Shown in pieces: positions 39,041 through 46,911 of a stretch of DNA of 64,000 nt (within the stretch, counting starts at the first letter, position 1; every line of letters begins with the position of its first letter). The notes beneath the pieces are model-generated. The model made no database searches. It was not told where the DNA came from and saw nothing but the letters and a program-made list of their open reading frames with translations. Source of the DNA: an uncultured Bacteroidota bacterium. GTDB taxonomy: Bacteria > Bacteroidota > Bacteroidia > Bacteroidales > UBA12481. The position numbers were made by a program, and so were the translations under genes. The stretch is from assembly GCA_903851365.1 (NCBI GenBank), contig CAINOB010000086.1, positions 1 through 64,000 on the forward strand, written 5' to 3'.

Positions 39041-39078
39041 TAAAAAGCCCGCTTAACCAAAAAAGGATAAGCGGGCTT
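39041..39078 (-). terminator. Rho-independent terminator after susE
   Basis: An 11-bp perfect stem (AAGCCCGCTTA / TAAGCGGGCTT, 39045-39055 and 39068-39078) with a 12-nt loop is followed on the minus strand by a T-run (TTTTTA). It sits 16 nt after the susE stop and before the amylase gene, so it probably ends or thins the susCDE transcript. Confidence 0.85.
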
Positions 39079-39094
39079 ATAGGAAAGGCTTAGG

Positions 39095-40129
39095 TTAATT
39101 TTTCGTGATCACATAGGTATAAATAGGACCTCTGAGGTCGAGAACGATTGTATAGTTACCAGCGGCGGCAATTGGAATATTTGCGCCACCATACTCGAGC
39201 GACAGGTTGGTCTTATTATCACCGAAGTTGATATCCCAGCCATCATTTGCACGGAACTTGATATCCCCTGCTATGAGATTCAACTTCACTGAAAACGTGC
39301 CAGCTGCAGGATCATAGGTCATTTTCTGATCACTGTCCCATGCACCGGCCGTAGCGCTACCAATCACACCCCAAACGGTTTTTGTCATGGTATAGGTTAA
39401 AGCAGGTATATCCACATTCAGCTTGTACATTCCCGGGTCGCCAGCGACGATATTATCGCCACCTGCGTTCAGTGTACCATCAGCGCCTGTGTCACCCCAG
39501 TTTGTGTCCCAGTTTGGTCCGGCGGTAAATTTGAACTGAACGCCAGCATCAGCAAACCAGATATAACCTTCATATTTGTTATTGCTCAGCAGCGAGCTGA
39601 CAACCGGAGCGGTAGCAGGAGCCCAGCCCTGATAAGAACCCGGAACATACAATTTCGGATAATTAACGATAACACGATACGGTTTGGCGGTGATACTCAT
39701 CACACTCGAATAAACTGAGGGAACTTTATCACTGATTGTGGCAGCAATTCTCAATTGCAAATCAGCCGCAACTCCGGGAGCAAGCTCTGCAGCCATCATG
39801 GCGTTGTTTATATCGCCATAGGTTGTAGTCCCTGTCAGAGCAGTAGTGGTAATAATGGCAACCGGGGTTGCGAAATTATCACCAGGCATTCCAAGTTCAA
39901 CTTTATAAGTTATAGCTGCAGCAAAACCATAATTTGTAGCTGCAGACCAGGAAAAGGTTATAACCTCGGCTGCATTGGCTTCCGTCAGTGCCAAGTTGAG
40001 TCCAGCTGCAGGAGCTGTTATTACCGGAACCGTAGGATCCTGTAATACCGGTCCAACTTCCGCTTTCTGGCAGGAGGCAAATACCAGCGCAGAAGCCATT
40101 ACGACATATAATAATCTATACTTCTTCAT
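39095..40129 (-). CDS. susE: SusE/SusF-like starch-binding outer-membrane lipoprotein
   Basis: This 344-residue lipoprotein has a lipobox ending VFASC (Cys20). An N-terminal SusE-type Ig-like domain spans about residues 30-150 (PVITAPAAGLNLALTEANA, TFSWSAATNY). Two starch-binding SusE/F beta-sandwich domains follow: LYVPGSYQGWAPA...YKLNVDIPALTY and TVWGVIGSATAGAW...YTIVLDLRGPIYTY. SusE proteins bind malto-oligosaccharides at the cell surface and help uptake through SusCD. The gene follows susD by 23 nt. Its last two domains are strikingly similar to the two inserted in the neighbouring SusD (over half of the residues identical by eye). Confidence 0.88.
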   Translation of the reverse strand: MKKYRLLYVVMASALVFASCQKAEVGPVLQDPTVPVITAPAAGLNLALTEANAAEVITFSWSAATNYGFAAAITYKVELGMPGDNFATPVAIITTTALTGTTTYGDINNAMMAAELAPGVAADLQLRIAATISDKVPSVYSSVMSITAKPYRVIVNYPKLYVPGSYQGWAPATAPVVSSLLSNNKYEGYIWFADAGVQFKFTAGPNWDTNWGDTGADGTLNAGGDNIVAGDPGMYKLNVDIPALTYTMTKTVWGVIGSATAGAWDSDQKMTYDPAAGTFSVKLNLIAGDIKFRANDGWDINFGDNKTNLSLEYGGANIPIAAAGNYTIVLDLRGPIYTYVITKN

Positions 40130-40152
40130 TGTCTTTGTATTTTAAAATCTGA

Positions 40153-42351
40153 TTAATATCCCGTATTCTGAATAAGGTTCGGATTAGCACCGATATCTGA
40201 GGCAGGAATTGGGAAGAGGTTGTATTTGGCATCAACTCCAATGCCATCTTTTGAATTTCCTTTCCAGGGCCATACATATGAGTCGCTGGTAAATTTACCA
40301 TAACGGATCAAGTCGGTTCTGCGGGTACATTCCCAATACATCTCTCTTGCACGCTCATCCAGGATGAAATCCAAAGTCAGGTCAGTTGCTGTAATATTAC
40401 CTGAGACATCATTATAAGCCCTGGTTCTTAAAGCATTAATCAACTCAAGGGCTTTTGAGGTACTACCACCGCCGCCACGAAGAACAGCCTCAGCATACAT
40501 CAGATATACATCGGCTAACCTGAACATTGGGAAGTCGGTATCAACAAAGTCAGTTGCTGAACCACCGACTCCGGCAGAGGTAACATTCTTGAACTTGGTA
40601 ATAGCAAAACCGGAGGTGAAATCATCCTGCACTTTGGCAATTTCCAGATTCTGACCACTGGTATAGAAAAGGGCACGATGATCATAACTTTCCCTGACAA
40701 CAGTGTAAGTGTAGTCCGGTGCACCCAGCTTCATGGTTACATTATAGGTGCCTGCTGCTGCAATAGCAATATTTGCGCCACCAGCATCAAGAGTACCGTT
40801 TGCTCCGTCGTCACCATAGTTAATATCCCAGCCGCTGTTGGCACGGAACTTAATTTCACCGACTTTAAGGTCAAGCTTTAAGGACCACAAACCAGTTGCG
40901 GCATCGAAAGCCATTTTCTGATCGCTGTTCCAGCCATCAGCAGTTGCTGAACCAATAATTCCCCAAACAGTTTTAACCTTTGTATAGGTCAAATTATTCA
41001 GATCGACATTTAACTTGTAGTAACCGGCATCTGCAGCAACGATGTTTGCACCACCTTTATCCAGAGTACCGTCAGCGCCATCATCACCATAATTAACGTC
41101 CCAGTTAGGACCTTCAGTGAATTTGAATTGGGTATTGGCATCAGGAAAGTTGACATAACCTTCGTACTTCTTATCGCTCTTAACCGAAGCTAAAACAGGA
41201 GCTGTTGAAGGGGTCCATGCCTGATGTGATCCAGGAACATAGATAACCGGATACGTTGATTTTCTTGGATTTACAACAGGCGATACCTGCAGGGGACCTG
41301 AGAGGTTCGGATAGAATTTATGAACCAGGTTTTTAGTGGTACGAGTACCGGCCCAACCGCCCGTGATACCAAATTCTTTAGGAACCATGGTTCCACCGAC
41401 TGAAGCAAAAATAATGAAATCCATCCCACCGTATGTTTTGCTGCGCAAACCATCAAAGGTTACCGGGAAAATGATCTCTTTCGAGGTGTTATTATCTGCA
41501 AGGAAGTTATCCTGATAGTTTGGAGCAAGCGTAAATCCTGCAGCAATTACCTTATCGCAATAAGTAACGCAATCAGTGTTTCTTGCCGTTCCGGTATAAA
41601 CTTCTGCATTCAGGTATAGCTTGGCAAGTAAAGACCAAACTGCGGCTTTATCAGCACGTCCATACTCATTTGTTCTTGCATCGGCGATCTGGGTTTCGAT
41701 GGCTTTTAATTCCGATTCGATCCATGTGAATAAATCAGCACGGCTTTTCTGAACCGGGAAGAAAGCACCAACAGCATCAGCATCAGTTACGAAAGGCACA
41801 TTGCCAAACATATCCAATGCATGATAATAGCTGAGCGCACGCATAAAACGTGCTTCAGCGCGATAACCCTGAATATTGGTCTTGTCAATTCCGGTAATTC
41901 CCCTGCTGTCGAGTTTAGCATCAGCGGATTCGCGGATGAACTCATTACAGAGTGAAATCTGATAATAAATCCTGTTGTACATTGCCGTAATGAACTCACC
42001 TGACGGTGTCCAGTTCATCTCATGATAATTCCGTAGGGTACCGTCGTTCCATCCGATCACTGCTTCATCGGTCGGGCATTCCTGTGCCAGCCAATATTGA
42101 CGGAGGTAAGTTGAAAATCCTTCATCTATACCGCTGATATCCGGTTGACCTGCTGGTCCCTGCTGTCCGCTGATTGCGAGGCCGGCATAAACTTTGGCCA
42201 GAACATTATAATAGTTGGCCGGTGTGTTATAAACGGTTGCAGAAGTAACCTCATTGGGGTCCAGTGGCACGGTATTCAGATCCTTCATACAGGATGAAAA
42301 TCCGCATGATAATGCTGCCACCAGGAGTGAATATATATATAACTTTTTCAT
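40153..42351 (-). CDS. susD: SusD-like lipoprotein with inserted SusE/F-type domains
   Basis: SusD proteins are surface lipoproteins that cap the SusC transporter and bind starch oligosaccharides. The 732-residue protein has a lipobox ending FSSC and SusD N-terminal features (MKDLNTVPLDPNE, YYNVLAKVYAGLA, YRAEARFMRALSYYHALDMFGNVP). It ends with the SusD C-terminal block (FPMFRLADVYLMYAEAVLR, FILDERAREMYWEC, RRTDLIRYGKF, YNLFPIPASDI). Between these, about 190 residues of two SusE/F-type starch-binding domains are inserted; without them the protein would be about 541 residues, a normal SusD. I choose ATG 42351 (MKKLYIYS) because the signal peptide starts there. It follows susC by 25 nt. Confidence 0.92.
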   Translation of the reverse strand: MKKLYIYSLLVAALSCGFSSCMKDLNTVPLDPNEVTSATVYNTPANYYNVLAKVYAGLAISGQQGPAGQPDISGIDEGFSTYLRQYWLAQECPTDEAVIGWNDGTLRNYHEMNWTPSGEFITAMYNRIYYQISLCNEFIRESADAKLDSRGITGIDKTNIQGYRAEARFMRALSYYHALDMFGNVPFVTDADAVGAFFPVQKSRADLFTWIESELKAIETQIADARTNEYGRADKAAVWSLLAKLYLNAEVYTGTARNTDCVTYCDKVIAAGFTLAPNYQDNFLADNNTSKEIIFPVTFDGLRSKTYGGMDFIIFASVGGTMVPKEFGITGGWAGTRTTKNLVHKFYPNLSGPLQVSPVVNPRKSTYPVIYVPGSHQAWTPSTAPVLASVKSDKKYEGYVNFPDANTQFKFTEGPNWDVNYGDDGADGTLDKGGANIVAADAGYYKLNVDLNNLTYTKVKTVWGIIGSATADGWNSDQKMAFDAATGLWSLKLDLKVGEIKFRANSGWDINYGDDGANGTLDAGGANIAIAAAGTYNVTMKLGAPDYTYTVVRESYDHRALFYTSGQNLEIAKVQDDFTSGFAITKFKNVTSAGVGGSATDFVDTDFPMFRLADVYLMYAEAVLRGGGGSTSKALELINALRTRAYNDVSGNITATDLTLDFILDERAREMYWECTRRTDLIRYGKFTSDSYVWPWKGNSKDGIGVDAKYNLFPIPASDIGANPNLIQNTGY
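40693..41265 (-). other. Two SusE/F-type starch-binding domains embedded in SusD
   Basis: This segment (about residues 363-553 of SusD) begins YPVIYVPGSHQAWTPS and ends near APDYTYTVVRES. It contains GPNWDVNYGDDGADGTL, TVWGIIGSATADGWNSDQK and FRANSGWDINYGDD, each with a direct counterpart in the downstream SusE (GPNWDTNWGDTGADGTL, TVWGVIGSATAGAW, FRANDGWDINFGD). SusD-type sequence resumes immediately afterwards at YDHRALFYTSG. A copy between neighbouring genes is the simplest explanation. Confidence 0.85.
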
Positions 42352-42376
42352 AATCTTAAATTCCAATTAGTTACGA

Positions 42377-45358
42377 TTAAAAATCTAATTTCAGTCCAAG
42401 CAGGAATATTCTTGGGCGAGGATAAAAATTATTATCGATGCCATTGAATACTTCCGGATCCAGTCCTTTATACTTAGTAATCACGAACGCATTCTGGAGC
42501 GTCAGTGATACATAGAGATTCATTTTACTGGAAGCCACATTCTTAAATTGGTATCCCAGGTTCATGTTGTCCATACGGAAGAAAGAAGCATCCTCAATAT
42601 AATAATCTGACCAGTATCTTGGGGAACTCCAGCCGGTATAGATGGCATCGGAAACAACGTTGGTTGCATAACCTACTCCATTATACATATAGGCGGAAAC
42701 TCCGTTTCCTGAATTCACATTATTATAAACATAATTACCTAAGCTCAACCTGCCTGAAAAGGAGAAATCCCAATTCATATAAGAGAACCTGGAGTTAATG
42801 CCCATAAACACATCGGGGGATGGCTTATGGTACTGATACTTATCAAGCTCCGAGATCTTGCCGTCGCCGTTACGGTCAACGTACAATCCTTCGATCGGTT
42901 TTCCGGCTTTATCATAAACCTGCTCATATACATAAAATGAATTAAGCGGATAACCTACGGTGTGAATCTGAATCGTGTTACCTACAGCACCGCCGATACC
43001 GCCAACAAATACACCCTTGTAATTAGGATCATCAGTTGCAGTCAGCTTGGTAATTTCGTTTTTGTTGAAGGATACGTTATACCCAACTTCCCAGGCCATT
43101 TTTTCGGTTGAAATGATTCTGCCCAACACTGCAAATTCCACTCCTTTATTAACCAGGTCACCGACATTGGTCAGAATCTGGTTAGTAAGGTTAGTACCTG
43201 CAGGAACAGGGATAGTATTGATAAGATCTGTTGTTGGCCTGTAATAATATTCAATAGTTCCTGTCAAACGATTCTTCAGGAATCCAAAGTCTAAGCCAAC
43301 ATTATAGGTTGTGGTTTTTTCCCATCTCAGGTTAGCATCGTATCCTTCCGGACGCAGAGTATTGACAAACTGGTCACCGAACTGGTAGGAAGCGGTTGGC
43401 TGGCCAAAAGTGTATCGAGCCAGATAAGGATAATCACCAGATGTAATATCCTGCTGACCGGTAATACCATAACCGACCCTCAGTTTAAGGTCAGATACTG
43501 ATTCAACATTCTTCAGGAAAGACTCTTCCTTGATTTTCCAGGCAAAGGCAGCTGATGGAAATAATCCCCAGCGATTATTCGGTGAAAAGCGTGATGAACC
43601 ATCATCCCTAAGGGTGAAAGTCAACAGATACTTATCCATGAGCGAATAATTAACACGGCCGAAGAAAGATACCAGGTAGTTCTCCGTGTTATAGTGAGTA
43701 TTCGTCAGGAGTTTATCCTGAGCTGCATTGGTCTGCCAGTAAGTACCTTTTCTCCAGAAATGCTGCCATGAATAACCTGCCATGACATCAAGTTTGCTGG
43801 ATCCGAATTCTTTCACATAGTTCAGATAAAAATCCATCAGGTCGTTTTTCTTTTGCTGATCATAGATGGCATAGTTGCCTCCGATATTCTTTCCGTTACC
43901 ATCGATTGCCCATACATGTCTTGCATAATCAGGGCAATTAATACTTCCGTTACTATTAGAACGGTCGGTAGCCAAGTTAAGGTTAGCTCTTAGTTCAGGC
44001 AGAAAATGAAATTTATAGTCTAACTGAACATTTCCGATCAAACGGTTCACATCGGAAATATCTTTATGCAACTCAAGCATGGATAATGGGTTATTGGTAG
44101 CAATGCTGATCGGATTCCCATTAGTCTGCAACCATTCAAAATATCCACCATAATTATTATTGCCGCTATAAACAGGTTGAGTTGGATCAAAACCAACTGC
44201 ACTGCCTATGGCTCCTGTATTTGCAAATCTGGAGTTCTCCTTCATCCCCTTCAGGTTTACATTCACTTTCAGGTGATTATCGAAGAAGGTAGGATTCAGG
44301 GCGATGGCACCCGTGTAACGTTCAAGATTTGATGTTTTCAATATACCGTCCAGATTGGAATAACCAAGTGATACGCGGTACGGCATATTTTTTATGGCTC
44401 CGGTTGCACTAAGGTTATGATCATGGCCAAAAGAATTATTGAAAATAACTTTCTGCCAGTCGGTGCTTGCATTTCCAAGAACGGCTAATGCAGCAGGATT
44501 ATCTTTATATTGTTCGTTATAGGTTGTTCTGAAGAGATCAGCGCCTAAAACAGGGACTTCACTTGGAACCATGGAGAAAGATGCTTTCCCGTCGTAACTA
44601 ATTTGCAGTTTACTGCCGGCAACACCTTTTTTAGTGGTAATGATGATAACCCCGTTGGATGCACGCGAACCGTAAATTGCGGTTGCAGAAGCATCTTTCA
44701 GGATTGTAAAGGATTCGATGTCATTGGGATTGATGGTATTCAGAAAGTTTCCCATACCTGCTACTCCTGCATTGTCAAGAGGAATCCCGTCAACCACGAT
44801 CAGTGGATCGTTACTGGCCGACATGGAAGAACCACCACGGATACGGATAGTTGCTCCTTCACCAGGTGCTCCGCCACCAGTTGTAATCTGCACACCAGAA
44901 GCCTTACCGATCAAAAGTTCCTGCGGAGATGCAATTGTTCCCCGGTTGAATTCCTTGGAACTGACCGCCGTGACAGATCCTGTGGCATCACTCTTTTTCT
45001 GCGTACCATAACCTATTACAACAACGCCTGCCAAGGTTTCTGTTGTTGAAACAAGTTTAACAGACAAGCTTCTGACGGCACCCACAGTAACTTCCTGTGC
45101 AACATAACCGACATAAGAAAAAACAAGAATCTGACCCTGTGCCACATTGATAGTAAACTTACCGTTTACATCAGTTACAGCAGCTTTGGTTCGATCAGAT
45201 TTGAGACTGACTGTGGCGCCTATCAGCGGATCGCCACTTTGAGAATCAGTCACTGTCCCCGTAACCATCTGTTGGGCAAAGGCCGCTTGACCCACAAACA
45301 ACAGAATGATGACCGGCAGGAACAGCTTTCCGAGAAAAGAAAAAGTATCTCTGTTCAT
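42377..45358 (-). CDS. susC: SusC-like TonB-dependent starch transporter
   Basis: This 993-residue outer-membrane protein has a signal peptide (to AAFAQ) and an N-terminal carboxypeptidase-D-regulatory-like domain (GTVTDSQSGDPLIGATVSLKS). A plug domain follows with the SusC family phrase GYGTQKKSDATGSV and IRIRGGSSMSASNDPLIVVDGIPLDN (broken here for length), then a 22-strand-type barrel ending in FLLGLKLDF. It imports malto-oligosaccharides across the outer membrane with SusD as lid. It is the first gene of the minus-strand arm, divergent from lacI across a 390-bp control region. There is no extra N-terminal STN domain, so no anti-sigma signalling is expected. Confidence 0.95.
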   Translation of the reverse strand: MNRDTFSFLGKLFLPVIILLFVGQAAFAQQMVTGTVTDSQSGDPLIGATVSLKSDRTKAAVTDVNGKFTINVAQGQILVFSYVGYVAQEVTVGAVRSLSVKLVSTTETLAGVVVIGYGTQKKSDATGSVTAVSSKEFNRGTIASPQELLIGKASGVQITTGGGAPGEGATIRIRGGSSMSASNDPLIVVDGIPLDNAGVAGMGNFLNTINPNDIESFTILKDASATAIYGSRASNGVIIITTKKGVAGSKLQISYDGKASFSMVPSEVPVLGADLFRTTYNEQYKDNPAALAVLGNASTDWQKVIFNNSFGHDHNLSATGAIKNMPYRVSLGYSNLDGILKTSNLERYTGAIALNPTFFDNHLKVNVNLKGMKENSRFANTGAIGSAVGFDPTQPVYSGNNNYGGYFEWLQTNGNPISIATNNPLSMLELHKDISDVNRLIGNVQLDYKFHFLPELRANLNLATDRSNSNGSINCPDYARHVWAIDGNGKNIGGNYAIYDQQKKNDLMDFYLNYVKEFGSSKLDVMAGYSWQHFWRKGTYWQTNAAQDKLLTNTHYNTENYLVSFFGRVNYSLMDKYLLTFTLRDDGSSRFSPNNRWGLFPSAAFAWKIKEESFLKNVESVSDLKLRVGYGITGQQDITSGDYPYLARYTFGQPTASYQFGDQFVNTLRPEGYDANLRWEKTTTYNVGLDFGFLKNRLTGTIEYYYRPTTDLINTIPVPAGTNLTNQILTNVGDLVNKGVEFAVLGRIISTEKMAWEVGYNVSFNKNEITKLTATDDPNYKGVFVGGIGGAVGNTIQIHTVGYPLNSFYVYEQVYDKAGKPIEGLYVDRNGDGKISELDKYQYHKPSPDVFMGINSRFSYMNWDFSFSGRLSLGNYVYNNVNSGNGVSAYMYNGVGYATNVVSDAIYTGWSSPRYWSDYYIEDASFFRMDNMNLGYQFKNVASSKMNLYVSLTLQNAFVITKYKGLDPEVFNGIDNNFYPRPRIFLLGLKLDF

Positions 45359-45409
45359 TGCTCTAAAAGGTTTAGTATAAATTAATCGTAATTATGTTTG
45401 TCTCTTTCG

Positions 45410-45417
45410 TAAATATA
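45410..45417 (-). promoter_or_regulatory. Possible susC promoter -7 element
   Basis: TATATTTA on the minus strand matches seven of eight TAnnTTTG positions and would give a leader of about 45 nt before susC. No -33 element at ideal spacing was found. Confidence 0.33.
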
Positions 45418-45506
45418 GCAAAAAGTATATCATGACATTTGAAAATCAGCGTATTCGTTAAAAAGTCCGGCCTAAACTTGTGTGAAAGCTGCAATTTTCC
45501 TGATTT

Positions 45507-45516
45507 CAATCGATTG
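45507..45516. promoter_or_regulatory. Candidate LacI-family operator
   Basis: CAATCGATTG is a perfect 10-bp palindrome with a central CpG, as usual for LacI-family sites. It lies between the susC and lacI promoters. A one-mismatch copy occurs upstream of the MFS gene. Confidence 0.45.
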
Positions 45517-45612
45517 CGAAAATTTTCTTTATCCTCAATTTTGGCCTGTAAACCAAGCCTGCATTGAACTTTTAACTGCGTCGGTTCGCCGAATAAGTGA
45601 GCAGTCCTGGTT

Positions 45613-45626
45613 AATCGACGTCGATT
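45613..45626. promoter_or_regulatory. Candidate regulator-binding palindrome
   Basis: AATCGACGTCGATT is a perfect 14-bp palindrome made of two inverted AATCGA half-sites, in the susC-lacI divergent region. It resembles the neighbouring sites but has wider half-site spacing. Confidence 0.4.
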
Positions 45627-45730
45627 TCTACAGAAAGGCCCGGATTAGTTGAGAAAATATTCAGAAAAAATCATTTCGATTCTTTTTCAACCCTCCGGGA
45701 ATGATAATGTTTATGCTAACTTTATGAATT

Positions 45731-45740
45731 CAATCGATTT
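45731..45740. promoter_or_regulatory. Candidate operator overlapping the lacI leader
   Basis: CAATCGATTT (core AATCGATT palindromic) lies 8 nt before the lacI ATG and just downstream of TAACTTTA (45717-45724), a near -7 element. This position would suit autoregulation. Confidence 0.4.
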
Positions 45741-45748
45741 CTGAATAT

Positions 45749-46768
45749 ATGATCTCAAGAGGACAAGTTACAATAAAAGACCTGGCTGAAGAACTGGGAA
45801 TATCTCCATCAACCGTATCCAAAGCCCTTAAAAATCATCCTGATATAAGTCAGGATACCCGTAAAAAGGTAAATGACCTGGCCAAGCTCTGGAATTACTA
45901 CCCAAACCCCATTGCACTAAGCCTGCGCAACAGCCGCACTAAAACAATCGGATTAATCATTCCGGAAATTGTTCATCACTTTTTTTCCTCAGTCATCAGC
46001 GGTATCGAAGATGTTGCGTATGATGCCGGATATAATGTTATGATTTATCAGTCGAATGAATCATACAACAGGGAACTAATTGCAGCTCAGGCATTACTAA
46101 ACAGTCGTGTCGAAGGAATACTGATATCACTATCAAAAGAAACACGAAATTTCGATCATCTTAAAAATGTTCTTGACCATGGCATTCCTATTGGGATGTT
46201 TGATCGCGTTTGCGATGAAATTGAAACCGACAAGGTAACCGTTGATGATTATCAGGGCGCCTATTCGGCTGTATGCCATCTTATTAGGACTGGCTGCCGG
46301 CGGATTGCCCACTTATCGGGCCCTCCCGGATTACCCATCGCCGACTTTCGCCGGAGTGGATATGTAGATGCGCTTCGGGATAATAACATGGAGATCAACA
46401 GGGACCTGATTATCTATTGCGACAACTTCAAACAGGCCCTTATCCGTACCAAGCAATTGATGAATTTACCCGAACCACCGGACGCCTTTTTTACTGTTAA
46501 CGAATTCACTGCCACAGGGGTGGTAAGGTCGCTTTATGATCTGAAAATCAAAATACCCGAGCAGGTTTCCGTTTTTGCTTTTTCAAATGGACTGATAACA
46601 CAGGTAACAAATCCGGCATTAAGCACCGTGGACCAGCACGCTTATCAAATCGGTCAAACTTCCGCTCAACTGCTTCTCGACCGGCTTTTAAACCATCAGG
46701 TCGTTCGCCCATTTATCCATGAAATCATAAAAACCGAGCTAATCATACGGGAATCCACCCGCTCGTGA
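45749..46768 (+). CDS. LacI-family transcriptional regulator of the maltose/starch locus
   Basis: The 339-residue protein has an N-terminal LacI helix-turn-helix (TIKDLAEELGISPSTVSKALKNHPDIS) with hinge (YYPNPIALSLRN) and a periplasmic-binding-protein-like effector domain (TIGLIIPEIVHHFFSSVISGI). It sits between susCDE and the MFS-pgmB-GH65 arm, each with an AATCGATT-like site upstream, so it most likely controls both arms in response to maltose or a related sugar. Bacteroides uses the membrane regulator SusR for the same job; a LacI regulator is the arrangement seen in other Bacteroidota. Target and ligand are inferred from context. Confidence 0.9.
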   Translation: MISRGQVTIKDLAEELGISPSTVSKALKNHPDISQDTRKKVNDLAKLWNYYPNPIALSLRNSRTKTIGLIIPEIVHHFFSSVISGIEDVAYDAGYNVMIYQSNESYNRELIAAQALLNSRVEGILISLSKETRNFDHLKNVLDHGIPIGMFDRVCDEIETDKVTVDDYQGAYSAVCHLIRTGCRRIAHLSGPPGLPIADFRRSGYVDALRDNNMEINRDLIIYCDNFKQALIRTKQLMNLPEPPDAFFTVNEFTATGVVRSLYDLKIKIPEQVSVFAFSNGLITQVTNPALSTVDQHAYQIGQTSAQLLLDRLLNHQVVRPFIHEIIKTELIIRESTRS

Positions 46769-46789
46769 CACCTTTTTTCTTTTACCGCG

Positions 46790-46799
46790 CAACCGATTG
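46790..46799. promoter_or_regulatory. Candidate LacI operator upstream of the MFS operon
   Basis: CAACCGATTG differs by one base from the CAATCGATTG palindrome in the susC-lacI region. It lies 122 nt upstream of the transporter ATG. Confidence 0.35.
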
Positions 46800-46881
46800 A
46801 AACGATGTCTGGCGGTTCATTTGACCTGCTCGATATTCCCCGTATTCAGTGGTCGTTGATGATTATCATCACCCCAATACC

Positions 46882-46889
46882 TATATTTG
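46882..46889 (+). promoter_or_regulatory. Candidate -7 element of the MFS-pgmB-GH65 operon
   Basis: TATATTTG is an exact TAnnTTTG match 22 nt before the MFS ATG, in the 143-bp gap after lacI. A TTG at 46856-46858 is a loosely spaced -33 candidate. Confidence 0.45.
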
Positions 46890-46911
46890 ATTACAGAGTA
46901 AAATTCCTTTT

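Larger units (their letters stand above)
45359..45748. promoter_or_regulatory. Divergent control region between susC and lacI
   Basis: This 390-bp AT-rich intergenic region holds no convincing gene. It contains a near-consensus -7 element for susC, a TAACTTTA element before lacI and three AATCGA-type palindromes described separately. It also has a palindrome GAAAATTTTC at 45518-45527. Confidence 0.7.

Noticed and set aside
39095-42351. Assembly error as the cause of the SusD insertion
   Set aside because: The inserted domains are similar but clearly diverged from those of SusE at DNA level, and both junctions keep the SusD frame.
45518-45527. GAAAATTTTC palindrome as an additional regulator site
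   Set aside because: Short AT-rich palindromes are frequent by chance in this AT-rich gap and no second copy was seen.
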